Assembly: GCA_016201435.1 (NCBI GenBank)
Contig: JACQCT010000005.1
Coordinates: 1-64,000 of the forward strand
Direction: 5' to 3'
DNA: 64,000 nucleotides
Origin: Nitrososphaerota archaeon
Lineage (GTDB): Archaea; Thermoproteota; Nitrososphaeria; Nitrososphaerales; Nitrosopumilaceae
Made by a program: the position numbers and the translations under genes. Every line of letters begins with the position of its first letter. Within the stretch, counting starts at the first letter, position 1. Shown here one piece after another: positions 55,596-63,328 of the stretch. A model generated the notes under the pieces. It ran no database searches. It was not told the DNA's origin and saw only the letters and a program-made list of their open reading frames with translations.

Positions 55596-56591
55596 TCACA
55601 CTTGTGTTATGGTTGATTCTTTTTTTGATTTTATGTAGTTTAATGTAATGCCAACAATGGCAATCCCACCGGCAATCAAAAGTAACGACTCTAATGTATT
55701 TGAAAATGGATCTGAAAACTTGTCCGTAATTGAAGACTGAGTCATTTCAGATATGAAATAAGTATATGAAAATATGAAATAGTTTGTTGCCCAATGAATC
55801 AAAACAGCAGGTGCAAAACCATATCTAAAATAAACCCAACCAATTATTATTCCTGATACGGTTGCTTGAGCAAACTTACCTGCACTCCACGGCGTACCTG
55901 AAATAATATGTGCCGCTCCAAAAAATATGGCAACTGTTATAATCAATGCTATTACTTTTTTGTAATTTGTAACTTCCAAATTTTTTGATGGGTGCCAGAG
56001 TGATTTGAAAAAATGTTTTAACGATGCTTTATGGGAAAATATGGCAAAAAGTGGAATACCGATAAGTAGAACTCTAAAACCCACTTCTTCACTTAATGGT
56101 GATGTTGAAACTTGAAAGAATTGGATTAATCTATTTTGGGATGCTGGTGGTTCTATGTTGATGCCAAAACTGTGTTGAATAAAATCAATAATTAGAGAAA
56201 AAACAATTAAAATAGAAAACCAGGTTATCATGCTCAAAAGTGCGTTGTTTTTGATATTCTGCCACCCTTCTATCATTACCAAGGAAAGTGCTTTCATCAA
56301 GCTTCGCTGAGGACCAGCCAGTGAAATAGCGAACAAAACAAGATAGACACACCACATAACAATAAAACCATCACCAATCTCAAAATGAACTGGCAGCTTG
56401 AATCCTATGCCGCCAAGAAAAATGTCTACACCATCAAGTGGATACTGAAAGTTAATTTCTTTTCCTACATTTGAGTTAAAAACCACATATGCGCCGATGG
56501 GGAAAGAAATGATCATCATACCAAAGATAACTGACGCTAGTGCAGAATATGGAATAGCTATAACTCGTAAGAGTTTATCGATTTTTAACAA
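55596..56591 (-). CDS. CPBP-family intramembrane metalloprotease
   Basis: 331 residues from a TTG at 56591; a TTG at 56633 is also in frame but would overlap the upstream aIF1 gene by 35 bp. About eight hydrophobic helices. The CPBP/Abi motifs are SEEVGFRVLLIGIPLF (Glu-Glu with Arg), FGAAHIISG (His) and HWATNYFIFSY (His, Asn). Relatives are eukaryotic CAAX-processing Rce1 and bacterial bacteriocin-immunity proteins. It probably cleaves membrane substrates; targets unknown. It follows an aIF1 gene on the same strand. Confidence 0.85.
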   Translation of the reverse strand: MLKIDKLLRVIAIPYSALASVIFGMMIISFPIGAYVVFNSNVGKEINFQYPLDGVDIFLGGIGFKLPVHFEIGDGFIVMWCVYLVLFAISLAGPQRSLMKALSLVMIEGWQNIKNNALLSMITWFSILIVFSLIIDFIQHSFGINIEPPASQNRLIQFFQVSTSPLSEEVGFRVLLIGIPLFAIFSHKASLKHFFKSLWHPSKNLEVTNYKKVIALIITVAIFFGAAHIISGTPWSAGKFAQATVSGIIIGWVYFRYGFAPAVLIHWATNYFIFSYTYFISEMTQSSITDKFSDPFSNTLESLLLIAGGIAIVGITLNYIKSKKESTITQV

Positions 56592-56598
56592 GTCACAT

Positions 56599-56907
56599 TT
56601 AATGAACTTCAATGCTTGCTTCTGGAAATCCAAGCTTGACTAAAGTAGCTTTGATTGTATCTCTGTGGTCGCCTTGAAGTAAAATGTATCCCTCTTTTAC
56701 TGTGCCACCGCATGCATATTTTGCTTTTAGTTCTTTGACAACTTTAGCTAGATCATTCATCTTTGGATTAACCCCTTCAATCATTGTCCCTTTTTTCTTA
56801 AAACGTCTCTCTTCAAGACGAACTACAATTTGAGTAGCATCTTTTTCAAGTTCTCCACAGGCACATAAATCGTCAGGAAGTCCGCATGTATTGCAGATTA
56901 CCGCCAT
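56599..56907 (-). CDS. Translation initiation factor aIF1 (SUI1 family)
   Basis: 102 residues. A short N-terminal C-x-x-C pair (CNTCGLPDDLCACGE) is followed by the SUI1 fold: TQIVVRLEERRFKKKGTMIE, LAKVVKELKAKYACGGTVKE, GYILLQGDHRDTIKATLVKL. This factor monitors start-codon choice on the small ribosomal subunit. The Cys-bearing N-terminal extension is typical of archaeal versions. Co-oriented with the CPBP gene downstream. Confidence 0.93.
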   Translation of the reverse strand: MAVICNTCGLPDDLCACGELEKDATQIVVRLEERRFKKKGTMIEGVNPKMNDLAKVVKELKAKYACGGTVKEGYILLQGDHRDTIKATLVKLGFPEASIEVH

Positions 56908-56983
56908 TCAAAATAAAAACTTGGTTTCCTACTATTAAGCCTTGTTCGACTACATTTTTTACTTGGAATTCCCAAATTAGTTT

Positions 56984-57313
56984 GTGTCTAAGGATCTTAC
57001 TAAAAAAGCAGTTGAAATGCTTCTAAAAGGTGCAACTCTTGTAAGTGATCCTTGTCCATATTGTAAGGGAGTACGCATCATGAAAAATGGTAGCGCATTA
57101 TGTGTAAACTGTGGAAGAGAAGCTAACGAAGAAAAAATACCTGAAAAAATAGAAGAAAAACCTAGTGGCGATCCCCTACTTGCAAGCCTTGAGCAAAAAC
57201 TAAAGGAGTTAACTAAAGAACTTGAACATGAGAAAGATCATCAAAAACAGCAGCAGATCCTAAAATCAATCAATGATATCATAAATATTAAAGAGAAGAT
57301 CAAAAAGATCTAG
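56984..57313 (+). CDS. Autoantigen p27 (Sjogren/scleroderma) family zinc-ribbon protein
   Basis: 109 residues. The N-terminal helix is followed by CPYCKGVRIMKNGSALCVNC, one zinc ribbon with two CxxC knuckles, matching the UPF0148/autoantigen p27 family found throughout archaea. The C-terminal half is a charged helix (LASLEQKLKELTKELEHEKD) with coiled-coil character. Exact role unknown. It precedes Sec61beta by 41 bp on the same strand, so the two may share a transcript. Confidence 0.85.
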   Translation: MSKDLTKKAVEMLLKGATLVSDPCPYCKGVRIMKNGSALCVNCGREANEEKIPEKIEEKPSGDPLLASLEQKLKELTKELEHEKDHQKQQQILKSINDIINIKEKIKKI

Positions 57314-57354
57314 CACAAAAGTATTTATGTAAAAATCCTGCGAGTTATAGTAAC

Positions 57355-57519
57355 ATGAGTAGCAAGAAATCGGCACCGCTTCCAGCATCTAGTGCGGGTC
57401 TGTTGAGATTCTTTGAGGACGAAACAAAAGGATATAAACTAAGGCCAGAAGTTGTTGTAGCTATTCCAAGTGCGTTGATTGCCGTCTCGTGGATATTAAA
57501 AATATTTTTCCTACCATGA
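57355..57519 (+). CDS. secG: Preprotein translocase subunit Sec61beta
   Basis: 54 residues read directly from the sequence; too short for many ORF cut-offs. The protein starts MSSKKSAPLPASSAGLLRFF, followed by EDETKGYKLRPEVVVAIPSA, then a single C-terminal helix ending IFFLP. This is the archaeal Sec61beta pattern: a Gly/Ser/Ala head, an F-x-x-E motif, a K-x-x-P-x-x-V helix start, and a tail anchor. It is the accessory subunit of the SecYE channel. Its stop overlaps the ATG of the next gene (ATGA), so the DUF2070 gene is coupled. Confidence 0.92.
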   Translation: MSSKKSAPLPASSAGLLRFFEDETKGYKLRPEVVVAIPSALIAVSWILKIFFLP

Positions 57520-59252
57520 CCGAAAATGCTGATAATGTGTCGCGTATACACAAGCGATACACATTAACAACTCTAACTCCATCATCACATTATCTTTCTC
57601 TTCTAATTTCTATAATAGTGACATCTGCAACTGTAACACTTGCGTTATTTGCATATTTTAAAACAAATGACAAAATATTTTTCAGTTTGCCATTGTCAAT
57701 TGCAGTACTTTATGGAACACAGGTTTTAGACGCACGTTTGCTAAAAACAGAATTTTCCAAAATCGTGCATCTATCGGCATTTGGAAATCTTTTGTGGTTT
57801 GTAACCCTCCTTGGAGGGTTTGTATCTGCACATGTTTTTGCAAAACCTGAACTATTACCAATTTATATCACAGAAGGAATGTTTTTGTTTGCAAGCTTTA
57901 GAATTGGACTTTTTACATCTGTCATGGGAGCAAAATTAAAAACTGCGTGGGCAGTTTGTTTGATTCAACCATTGGCAATGTTTTTTGCATTTGTACCATC
58001 AGGATCTTGGATTCCAATGCTTTCAGATTTAAAAGTCATAGGATACGGCCTTGTGTTTTTGTTTCTTGCAACAGCTTGGACACTATTGTCAGATAGAGCA
58101 GCTGGTATCAAAGTTCCAAGAACACACAAAGTATTGCAAGCCTATGTGGCAGCTTGGACAAGAAACGATCCTTCTGAAATGGAAACTTTGATGGAAGAAC
58201 GGTCTCAACCTACCAAAGTATCTACATTTCAAATTTTATTTAAAACAAAAAACAATGAATTTCGGCTAGTTGTACCTGACGTTCATCCAGGACCATTTCA
58301 TCCAATTGGGGGAAGCAACATTCCATATCTGATATACAAAAATCTGAACTACTCTGCAATGGTTATGCATAGCGTCTCTGATCACTCTCTTAACTTACCA
58401 TCAAAATCTCAAGTTGACGCATATCTTTCTAGTCTTACCAAGAGTTCTATAATTCACAAAGGTTTTGATTGCACAAAACCTGTTACAGTTCAAGTAAACA
58501 AAGCCCGTGCGGTTGGAATGCTTTTTGGTAAAACAGCAGTTTTGATTTTATCATTATCGCCACACGGGATGGAGGATGTGCCGCTTTATGTTAAAAGTGA
58601 ACTTGAACAATATGGGAAAAACCGTGGGTTTGAAAAAATCTTAATTGTTGATAGCCATAACGCAATGGGAGAAGAAATTTTAAAACAGGACTCGGATGAT
58701 CTTCTAAAAGCAGCAAAATCAAATCTTGATACATTGATAACAAAAGAAGCATATCCATTAGAAATTGGATATGCAAACTCGGAAAATTTGAAAATTCAGG
58801 CAGACGATCTTGGTCCTGGTAAAGTAGGAATGATGTGTCTGAAAATTAACAATGAGAAATTTTTCCTTGGCTGGGCAGACTCTAACAACATGAGAAATGG
58901 TTTACGTGAAGAAATCGTATCATCTCTTTCAAAATCTGGATATAATTTACTTGATATTTGTACTTCTGACTCTCACTACAAGGCAAGAGAGGCAAGAAAC
59001 AAGTATGGTTATTTCTATTTTGGAAGCCTATCAGAATCACAAGAAGTTGCTTCTTGGTATCTAAATTTGGCAAAAAAATCAGAGCAGAACCTTTCTCCTA
59101 CAATGTTTGAGACACTACAGCAGGAAACTGATGTCAAAGTAATGGGACCAAAACAGCTTGAGAACTATTCAAAATCACTTGACAGGGCAATGAGAATCAC
59201 ACAAGGATTTTTGATAGGGACTACTGCTTTCTTTTTATTCACTTTGCTCTAA
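57516..59252 (+). CDS. DUF2070 membrane protein
   Basis: 578 residues from the ATG at 57516, which overlaps the Sec61beta stop as ATGA; an in-frame GTG at 57489 would lie inside Sec61beta. Residues 25-205 hold about seven hydrophobic helices. A soluble C-terminal domain follows with PDVHPGPFHPIGGSNIP, HSVSDHSLNLPS, IVDSHNAMGEE and CTSDSHYKA, four His/Asp-rich motifs that look like a metal centre. A last helix ends the chain. I recognise the archaeal DUF2070 family; its location behind Sec61beta is conserved in memory of archaeal genomes. Function unknown. Confidence 0.85.
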   Translation: MTENADNVSRIHKRYTLTTLTPSSHYLSLLISIIVTSATVTLALFAYFKTNDKIFFSLPLSIAVLYGTQVLDARLLKTEFSKIVHLSAFGNLLWFVTLLGGFVSAHVFAKPELLPIYITEGMFLFASFRIGLFTSVMGAKLKTAWAVCLIQPLAMFFAFVPSGSWIPMLSDLKVIGYGLVFLFLATAWTLLSDRAAGIKVPRTHKVLQAYVAAWTRNDPSEMETLMEERSQPTKVSTFQILFKTKNNEFRLVVPDVHPGPFHPIGGSNIPYLIYKNLNYSAMVMHSVSDHSLNLPSKSQVDAYLSSLTKSSIIHKGFDCTKPVTVQVNKARAVGMLFGKTAVLILSLSPHGMEDVPLYVKSELEQYGKNRGFEKILIVDSHNAMGEEILKQDSDDLLKAAKSNLDTLITKEAYPLEIGYANSENLKIQADDLGPGKVGMMCLKINNEKFFLGWADSNNMRNGLREEIVSSLSKSGYNLLDICTSDSHYKAREARNKYGYFYFGSLSESQEVASWYLNLAKKSEQNLSPTMFETLQQETDVKVMGPKQLENYSKSLDRAMRITQGFLIGTTAFFLFTLL

Positions 59253-59867
59253 ATCCATCTCTTCTAAATTTCCATAAAATTCATCACAAAAAGAATCTAG
59301 CTGGAATATGGGTATTATGGGAATCTTTTTGATGAATTTGATTTCTTCTTGGTATAGTGTTACGATAGCAGGTAATGCGCCTCGTACTTTTTCTTTGATA
59401 ACATAGTGTTTTGTTCTTTCAATTTGTTTATTGACTGCAGTCTCTAATGCAGAGTAACTTAGCCTCTTCCAATGTTTGCAGTCTATGAGAATTGCCACTC
59501 CTGCTTTTATGCCAATAACATCTATTTGCATTCTTGGTTTTGTTAAAGTTAGGTTTCGTGTGACATCAAACTCTCGTGATTCTAAAATTTCTGAAACAAG
59601 TGCTTCAAAATCCTTCCAGTCTAAAATCTGTGAAATTTCATCAATTGGCGCCCCCATTCTTAATGCAAGTAAACTGGTTTTTAGTTTGTCATTATCTTGA
59701 AAATGTATTTGATCATCTTGGAAAACACCAATGCCGTTTTGCATAAAGTTGTCTAGTATCTGTCGGGCAGTTTCCTCGCTGGTATCTGTTACAACGCTAA
59801 AATCTTTTACAGATACTCCACCTGGAATTATTCCTCTTATGCCCTTAACTAGAATCTGAACGTTCAA
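59235..59867 (-). CDS. Winged-helix protein with Mrr-like restriction endonuclease domain
   Basis: 210 residues. The N-terminal 60 residues have a helix-turn-helix pattern (GGVSVKDFSVVTDTSEETAR, ILDNFMQNGIGVF). The C-terminal part (85-200) matches a PD-(D/E)xK nuclease: FEALVSEILESREFDV with Glu, QIDVIGI with Asp and LIDCKHW with Cys before the catalytic Lys. These fit the Mrr/REase superfamily, acting on DNA. The Glu of the D-x-K pair is replaced by Asp-Cys, so activity is uncertain. Overlaps the DUF2070 gene end by 18 bp. Confidence 0.75.
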   Translation of the reverse strand: MNVQILVKGIRGIIPGGVSVKDFSVVTDTSEETARQILDNFMQNGIGVFQDDQIHFQDNDKLKTSLLALRMGAPIDEISQILDWKDFEALVSEILESREFDVTRNLTLTKPRMQIDVIGIKAGVAILIDCKHWKRLSYSALETAVNKQIERTKHYVIKEKVRGALPAIVTLYQEEIKFIKKIPIIPIFQLDSFCDEFYGNLEEMDLEQSE

Positions 59868-59933
59868 TACTCGTGGTTAATTTTTGCATTTATAAAATAT
59901 TATTCATAAAATGTGATTAGAATATAACCACCA

Positions 59934-60068
59934 AATGTTATACTAGGAATAATTTTGAACCTATTTTTCAAGAAAACACCTGCAGAACAAGCAGGAATAC
60001 AAGATCTTGGTCAAAATAAAATTGAAAATTTGATTAAGATGACTTCAAAACAAAATATCCGACAATAG
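59934..60068 (+). pseudogene. Transposase C-terminal remnant
   Basis: 44 codons from an ATG at 59934 end in FFKKTPAEQAGIQDLGQNKI followed by ENLIKMTSKQ, which follows the [KT]TPAE.AGI..xG.NKxxxLI tail of archaeal DDE-type transposases (family pattern from memory). The catalytic part is missing. It occupies the gap before the TIR gene, which suggests an insertion element once lay here. Confidence 0.45.
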
Positions 60069-60100
60069 TTAAAAACAACTGTGTCATCTAATAATCGAAA

Positions 60101-60652
60101 TTGACCATATTCGTATCTCATAGCAAATATGACAAAGATATAAGACAATTTTTTTCTGAGATATTTGCAATTTCTGGCGTAAAAGCAAGTTACATGGAAT
60201 TTGAAGATTTGGATGGCAAATATGCAGGGTTTGAAATTGCAAATAAAATTAAACCCATGATAGGTGGTGCTCAAGCAGTTTTTGTATTGTTGGGTAAGGG
60301 AGTACTACAACCTACAACACAAACACCAGAGTTCACTCATAATTGGATTAATTTTGAAGTTGGCGTTGCGGCTGGTTCCAATAAACGAGTTTGGGTTTTT
60401 GAAGATTTTAATAATTTTATTAAATTTCCTATTCCATACGTAACGGATTACGCTCGATTCAATTTAGGTGATGATGAACACATTAAGATATATCGTGAAC
60501 TTATTGAGAACATTTTTGCTAAAAAGATATCAATGAAACCGACTTGGACTATAACATGTAAATTGTGTCATGCTGAATACAATGTCTGGGATGGTCAAGA
60601 AACGTTAAACTGTCCAGTTTGTAGAAGAGCTATTGTAATAAAACCGATTTAA
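60101..60652 (+). CDS. TIR-domain protein with C-terminal zinc ribbon
   Basis: 183 residues from a TTG start. Residues 1-140 fit the TIR fold of prokaryotes: IFVSHSKYDKDIRQFF (strand A and helix A), VKASYMEFEDLDGKYAGFEI (a BB-loop-like segment), VFVLLGKGVL and NWINFEVGVAAGSNKRVWVF, where the Glu of WxxFExG is at the NADase position. The tail 150-183 is a zinc ribbon (CKLCHAEYN, CPVCRRA). TIR enzymes of this kind degrade NAD or make cyclic signals in anti-phage defence, or act as simple scaffolds. No partner gene (Thoeris, STING, Argonaute) is adjacent. Flanked by a transposase remnant. Confidence 0.78.
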   Translation: MTIFVSHSKYDKDIRQFFSEIFAISGVKASYMEFEDLDGKYAGFEIANKIKPMIGGAQAVFVLLGKGVLQPTTQTPEFTHNWINFEVGVAAGSNKRVWVFEDFNNFIKFPIPYVTDYARFNLGDDEHIKIYRELIENIFAKKISMKPTWTITCKLCHAEYNVWDGQETLNCPVCRRAIVIKPI

Positions 60653-60837
60653 TCTCTGCTCTCCGAAACTTAACACCATGAATTTCTAGATGTCAACCTC
60701 TGACATCTTAACAGAAGTAAAAATGAAAAGAGATATTACTTAAACCCAAATATTTTGTAGAAATTATCATCTCTTTTTAGTTAGTGTTTTTAACCTGATT
60801 TCTTATTCTTATATACGGTTTTAAGCAAAACAGTGCA

Positions 60838-63294
60838 TTGAATCCACTTTTAATACTGTGCTGTGTTGTTTTTGTTTTCGGTTCCACTCTTGCTTTTGCT
60901 GACAAGGGAACCTATGTAGACAAGGTACAATTCATCCAATACTCTGATGACAATACGGCATTTGAAGAAGTAAAAAATGGAAATTTGGACATTTATTATT
61001 GGCAAATCCCTTTTGAGAGAATTGCTGACCCTCAATCACGGGAAGGTCTAAAAATATTTCAATCAACTGGTCAATCGTACAGCCTTCTTGTAAACCCAGC
61101 TCCATCTGAAAAATTCAATCCTTTCTCAATAAAAGATGTTAGATTTGCACTAAATTATTTGGTAGACCGAAACCTAATCATTGATGAACTTCTTGGCGGC
61201 TATGGTGTACCGATGGTTTCAGCATACAAACCATTTGATCCTGATTATCTTTTGATTTTGGATGAGCTTGAATCATTTAACTTTAGATATAATCCTGTAT
61301 TGGCAGAACAAATGATCACAGACTCTCTTACAAAGGCGGGAGCGCAAAAGATTGACAACAAATGGTACTATGATTCAAAACCAATAGAGATTACAATTTT
61401 TATTAGAAGCGATGATCAAATACGAAAGTCAATTGGTGAGGTAATTTCTTCACAGCTGGAAAAAATTGGATTTTCTATAAAAAGAGATTATGGCGATTTA
61501 AACAAGGCATTTACGATTGTATATGGTTCAAACCCATCTGATCTAAAATGGAATATCTACACTGAGGGATGGGCAGCAAGTGGCTTTGTAAGATATGATT
61601 CGGTTCTTACCGCACAAATGTATTCCCCCTGGTTTTCTAACATGCCTGGATTTAACAATCCGTCATATTGGAATTACAAAGATGATTACATGGATTCTAT
61701 TTCACAAAATATTTTTCTTGGAAATTTTACATCAGCAGAACAAAGAACTGAATTATTAAAAAAAGCAGTAGATGAAGGCATTAAAGAATCTGTTAGGGTT
61801 TTTCTTGTAAGTAAAATTGATCAGTATGTGTCAAACAAGAAAGTAGATGGAATAGTAAATGATTTTGGTGCTGGAATAACAAGCAGGTTTACTCCTATCA
61901 ACGCAAGGGATAATTCTGATTCTCTAACAATAGGAGTACACAAAATTTACCAGGGCGCTTGGAATCCTGTTGCAGGTTTTAGCGATTCTGCAAGCCAGCA
62001 AATTTTGGGTGCAATATCTGACCCGGGAAGCTTCAAAAATCCATATACTGGAGTAACCATTCCTGTTCGCTCTAGTTGGAAAGTAGAGACTGCAGGTCCA
62101 GCGGGCAAGCTAGATGTACCATCAGATGCAATAAAATGGGATCCCACTCAGCAAAAATGGATTCAAGTTGGCAATAATGTAAACTCTACAAGCAAAGTAA
62201 CATTTCATCTAACATTTGGAAACTGGCATAATGGTCAAGCAATGGACATGAACGATGTCTTATATTCGATTTATTTCCTATATCAGTGGGGAGCAGAACC
62301 TTCAGAAAATAGCAAGACATTTGATTCGGAATATTCGCCAAAGGCAAATCAGGCTGCAAAGACGCTAATTGGAATTAGAGTTATTGATAAAAACACAATC
62401 GAAGTTTACCAGGATTATTGGCATTTTGATGAAGGGGAGATTGCTGATTCTGCAGGTGTTTTTCCTTCAATGCCATGGGAGATATTTTATGCCATGGAAA
62501 AATCTGTGACTGATGGCAAGGTTGCGTTTTCAAGATCAGAAGCTGTTAGCAAAAATGCTGACTGGCTTTCGTTGCTTGTTCCAAATGATGCAAATATGAT
62601 AAAATCAACTCTGGAAGATTTTTCAAAATCAAATTCTATTCCTGTGGCTTTAGCAGGATTTGATAAAAATTCTAAATACTATTCTGAAAGGTATTCTGCA
62701 TCTGTATCATGGATTGAAAAGCATAACCATGCGGTAATAAGTGATGGACCGTTTTATCTTGATAGTTACTCTCCCGAGGCTAGAATCATAACAATAAAGG
62801 CATTTGATGATCATACATATCCATTTGGAACAGGTTACTGGAAAAAATTTGAGAACATTAATGTTGCCAAGATAAATAGAATTGATGTTCCTACAACTGT
62901 TTCATTAGGAAAAGAATTGACAATTCCAATTTCGGTTACATCTAATTGTACAATTTACTATTATTTCCTAAATGCCGATGGTAAAGCAGTAGATTCTGGT
63001 ATTTTGCAATCTGGTACTGGAAACACCACTATTGTTTTACCAAAAGAAAAAACATCACTTTTGAGTATGGGTGCAAATGACTTGAAAATATTTGCAGTAT
63101 CAGAATCTGCTCTCAAGCCAGACATTTTCTATACCAGCTTTTTAGGAATTCAAGGCGAAAGCCCTAAAATGCCTGAGATTATACCTGAATCTGGCACTCC
63201 AACTGTCAGTTCAGACTATGTTGTAGTTGGTGGTGTTTTGGCAGCAATTGCTATTGGAATTATAATGGTGTTAAAGAAAAGGAAGAAACCCTAG
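60838..63294 (+). CDS. Circularly permuted SBP_bac_5-type substrate-binding protein (ABC importer)
   Basis: 818 residues from a TTG start. The signal peptide ends TLAFA and its cleavage leaves DKGTYVDKV. The next 310 residues are what is normally the C-terminal half of a DppA/OppA protein: AFEEVKNGNLDIYYWQ, then DVRFALNYLVDRNLIIDELL and GEVISSQLEKIGFSIK. From about 355 the normal N-terminal half begins: SLTIGVHKIYQGAWNP, VTFHLTFGNWHNGQAMDMND, then DGPFYLDSYSPEARI near 635. An Ig-like domain (690-770) and a C-terminal helix (about 791-811) with tail KKRKKP anchor it. It feeds the permease that starts 35 bp downstream. The ligand is peptide- or nickel-like by family, but unknown. Confidence 0.88.
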   Translation: MNPLLILCCVVFVFGSTLAFADKGTYVDKVQFIQYSDDNTAFEEVKNGNLDIYYWQIPFERIADPQSREGLKIFQSTGQSYSLLVNPAPSEKFNPFSIKDVRFALNYLVDRNLIIDELLGGYGVPMVSAYKPFDPDYLLILDELESFNFRYNPVLAEQMITDSLTKAGAQKIDNKWYYDSKPIEITIFIRSDDQIRKSIGEVISSQLEKIGFSIKRDYGDLNKAFTIVYGSNPSDLKWNIYTEGWAASGFVRYDSVLTAQMYSPWFSNMPGFNNPSYWNYKDDYMDSISQNIFLGNFTSAEQRTELLKKAVDEGIKESVRVFLVSKIDQYVSNKKVDGIVNDFGAGITSRFTPINARDNSDSLTIGVHKIYQGAWNPVAGFSDSASQQILGAISDPGSFKNPYTGVTIPVRSSWKVETAGPAGKLDVPSDAIKWDPTQQKWIQVGNNVNSTSKVTFHLTFGNWHNGQAMDMNDVLYSIYFLYQWGAEPSENSKTFDSEYSPKANQAAKTLIGIRVIDKNTIEVYQDYWHFDEGEIADSAGVFPSMPWEIFYAMEKSVTDGKVAFSRSEAVSKNADWLSLLVPNDANMIKSTLEDFSKSNSIPVALAGFDKNSKYYSERYSASVSWIEKHNHAVISDGPFYLDSYSPEARIITIKAFDDHTYPFGTGYWKKFENINVAKINRIDVPTTVSLGKELTIPISVTSNCTIYYYFLNADGKAVDSGILQSGTGNTTIVLPKEKTSLLSMGANDLKIFAVSESALKPDIFYTSFLGIQGESPKMPEIIPESGTPTVSSDYVVVGGVLAAIAIGIIMVLKKRKKP

Positions 63295-63328
63295 ATGTTA
63301 TTAACTCTACAATAGTTATCAGATAAAG

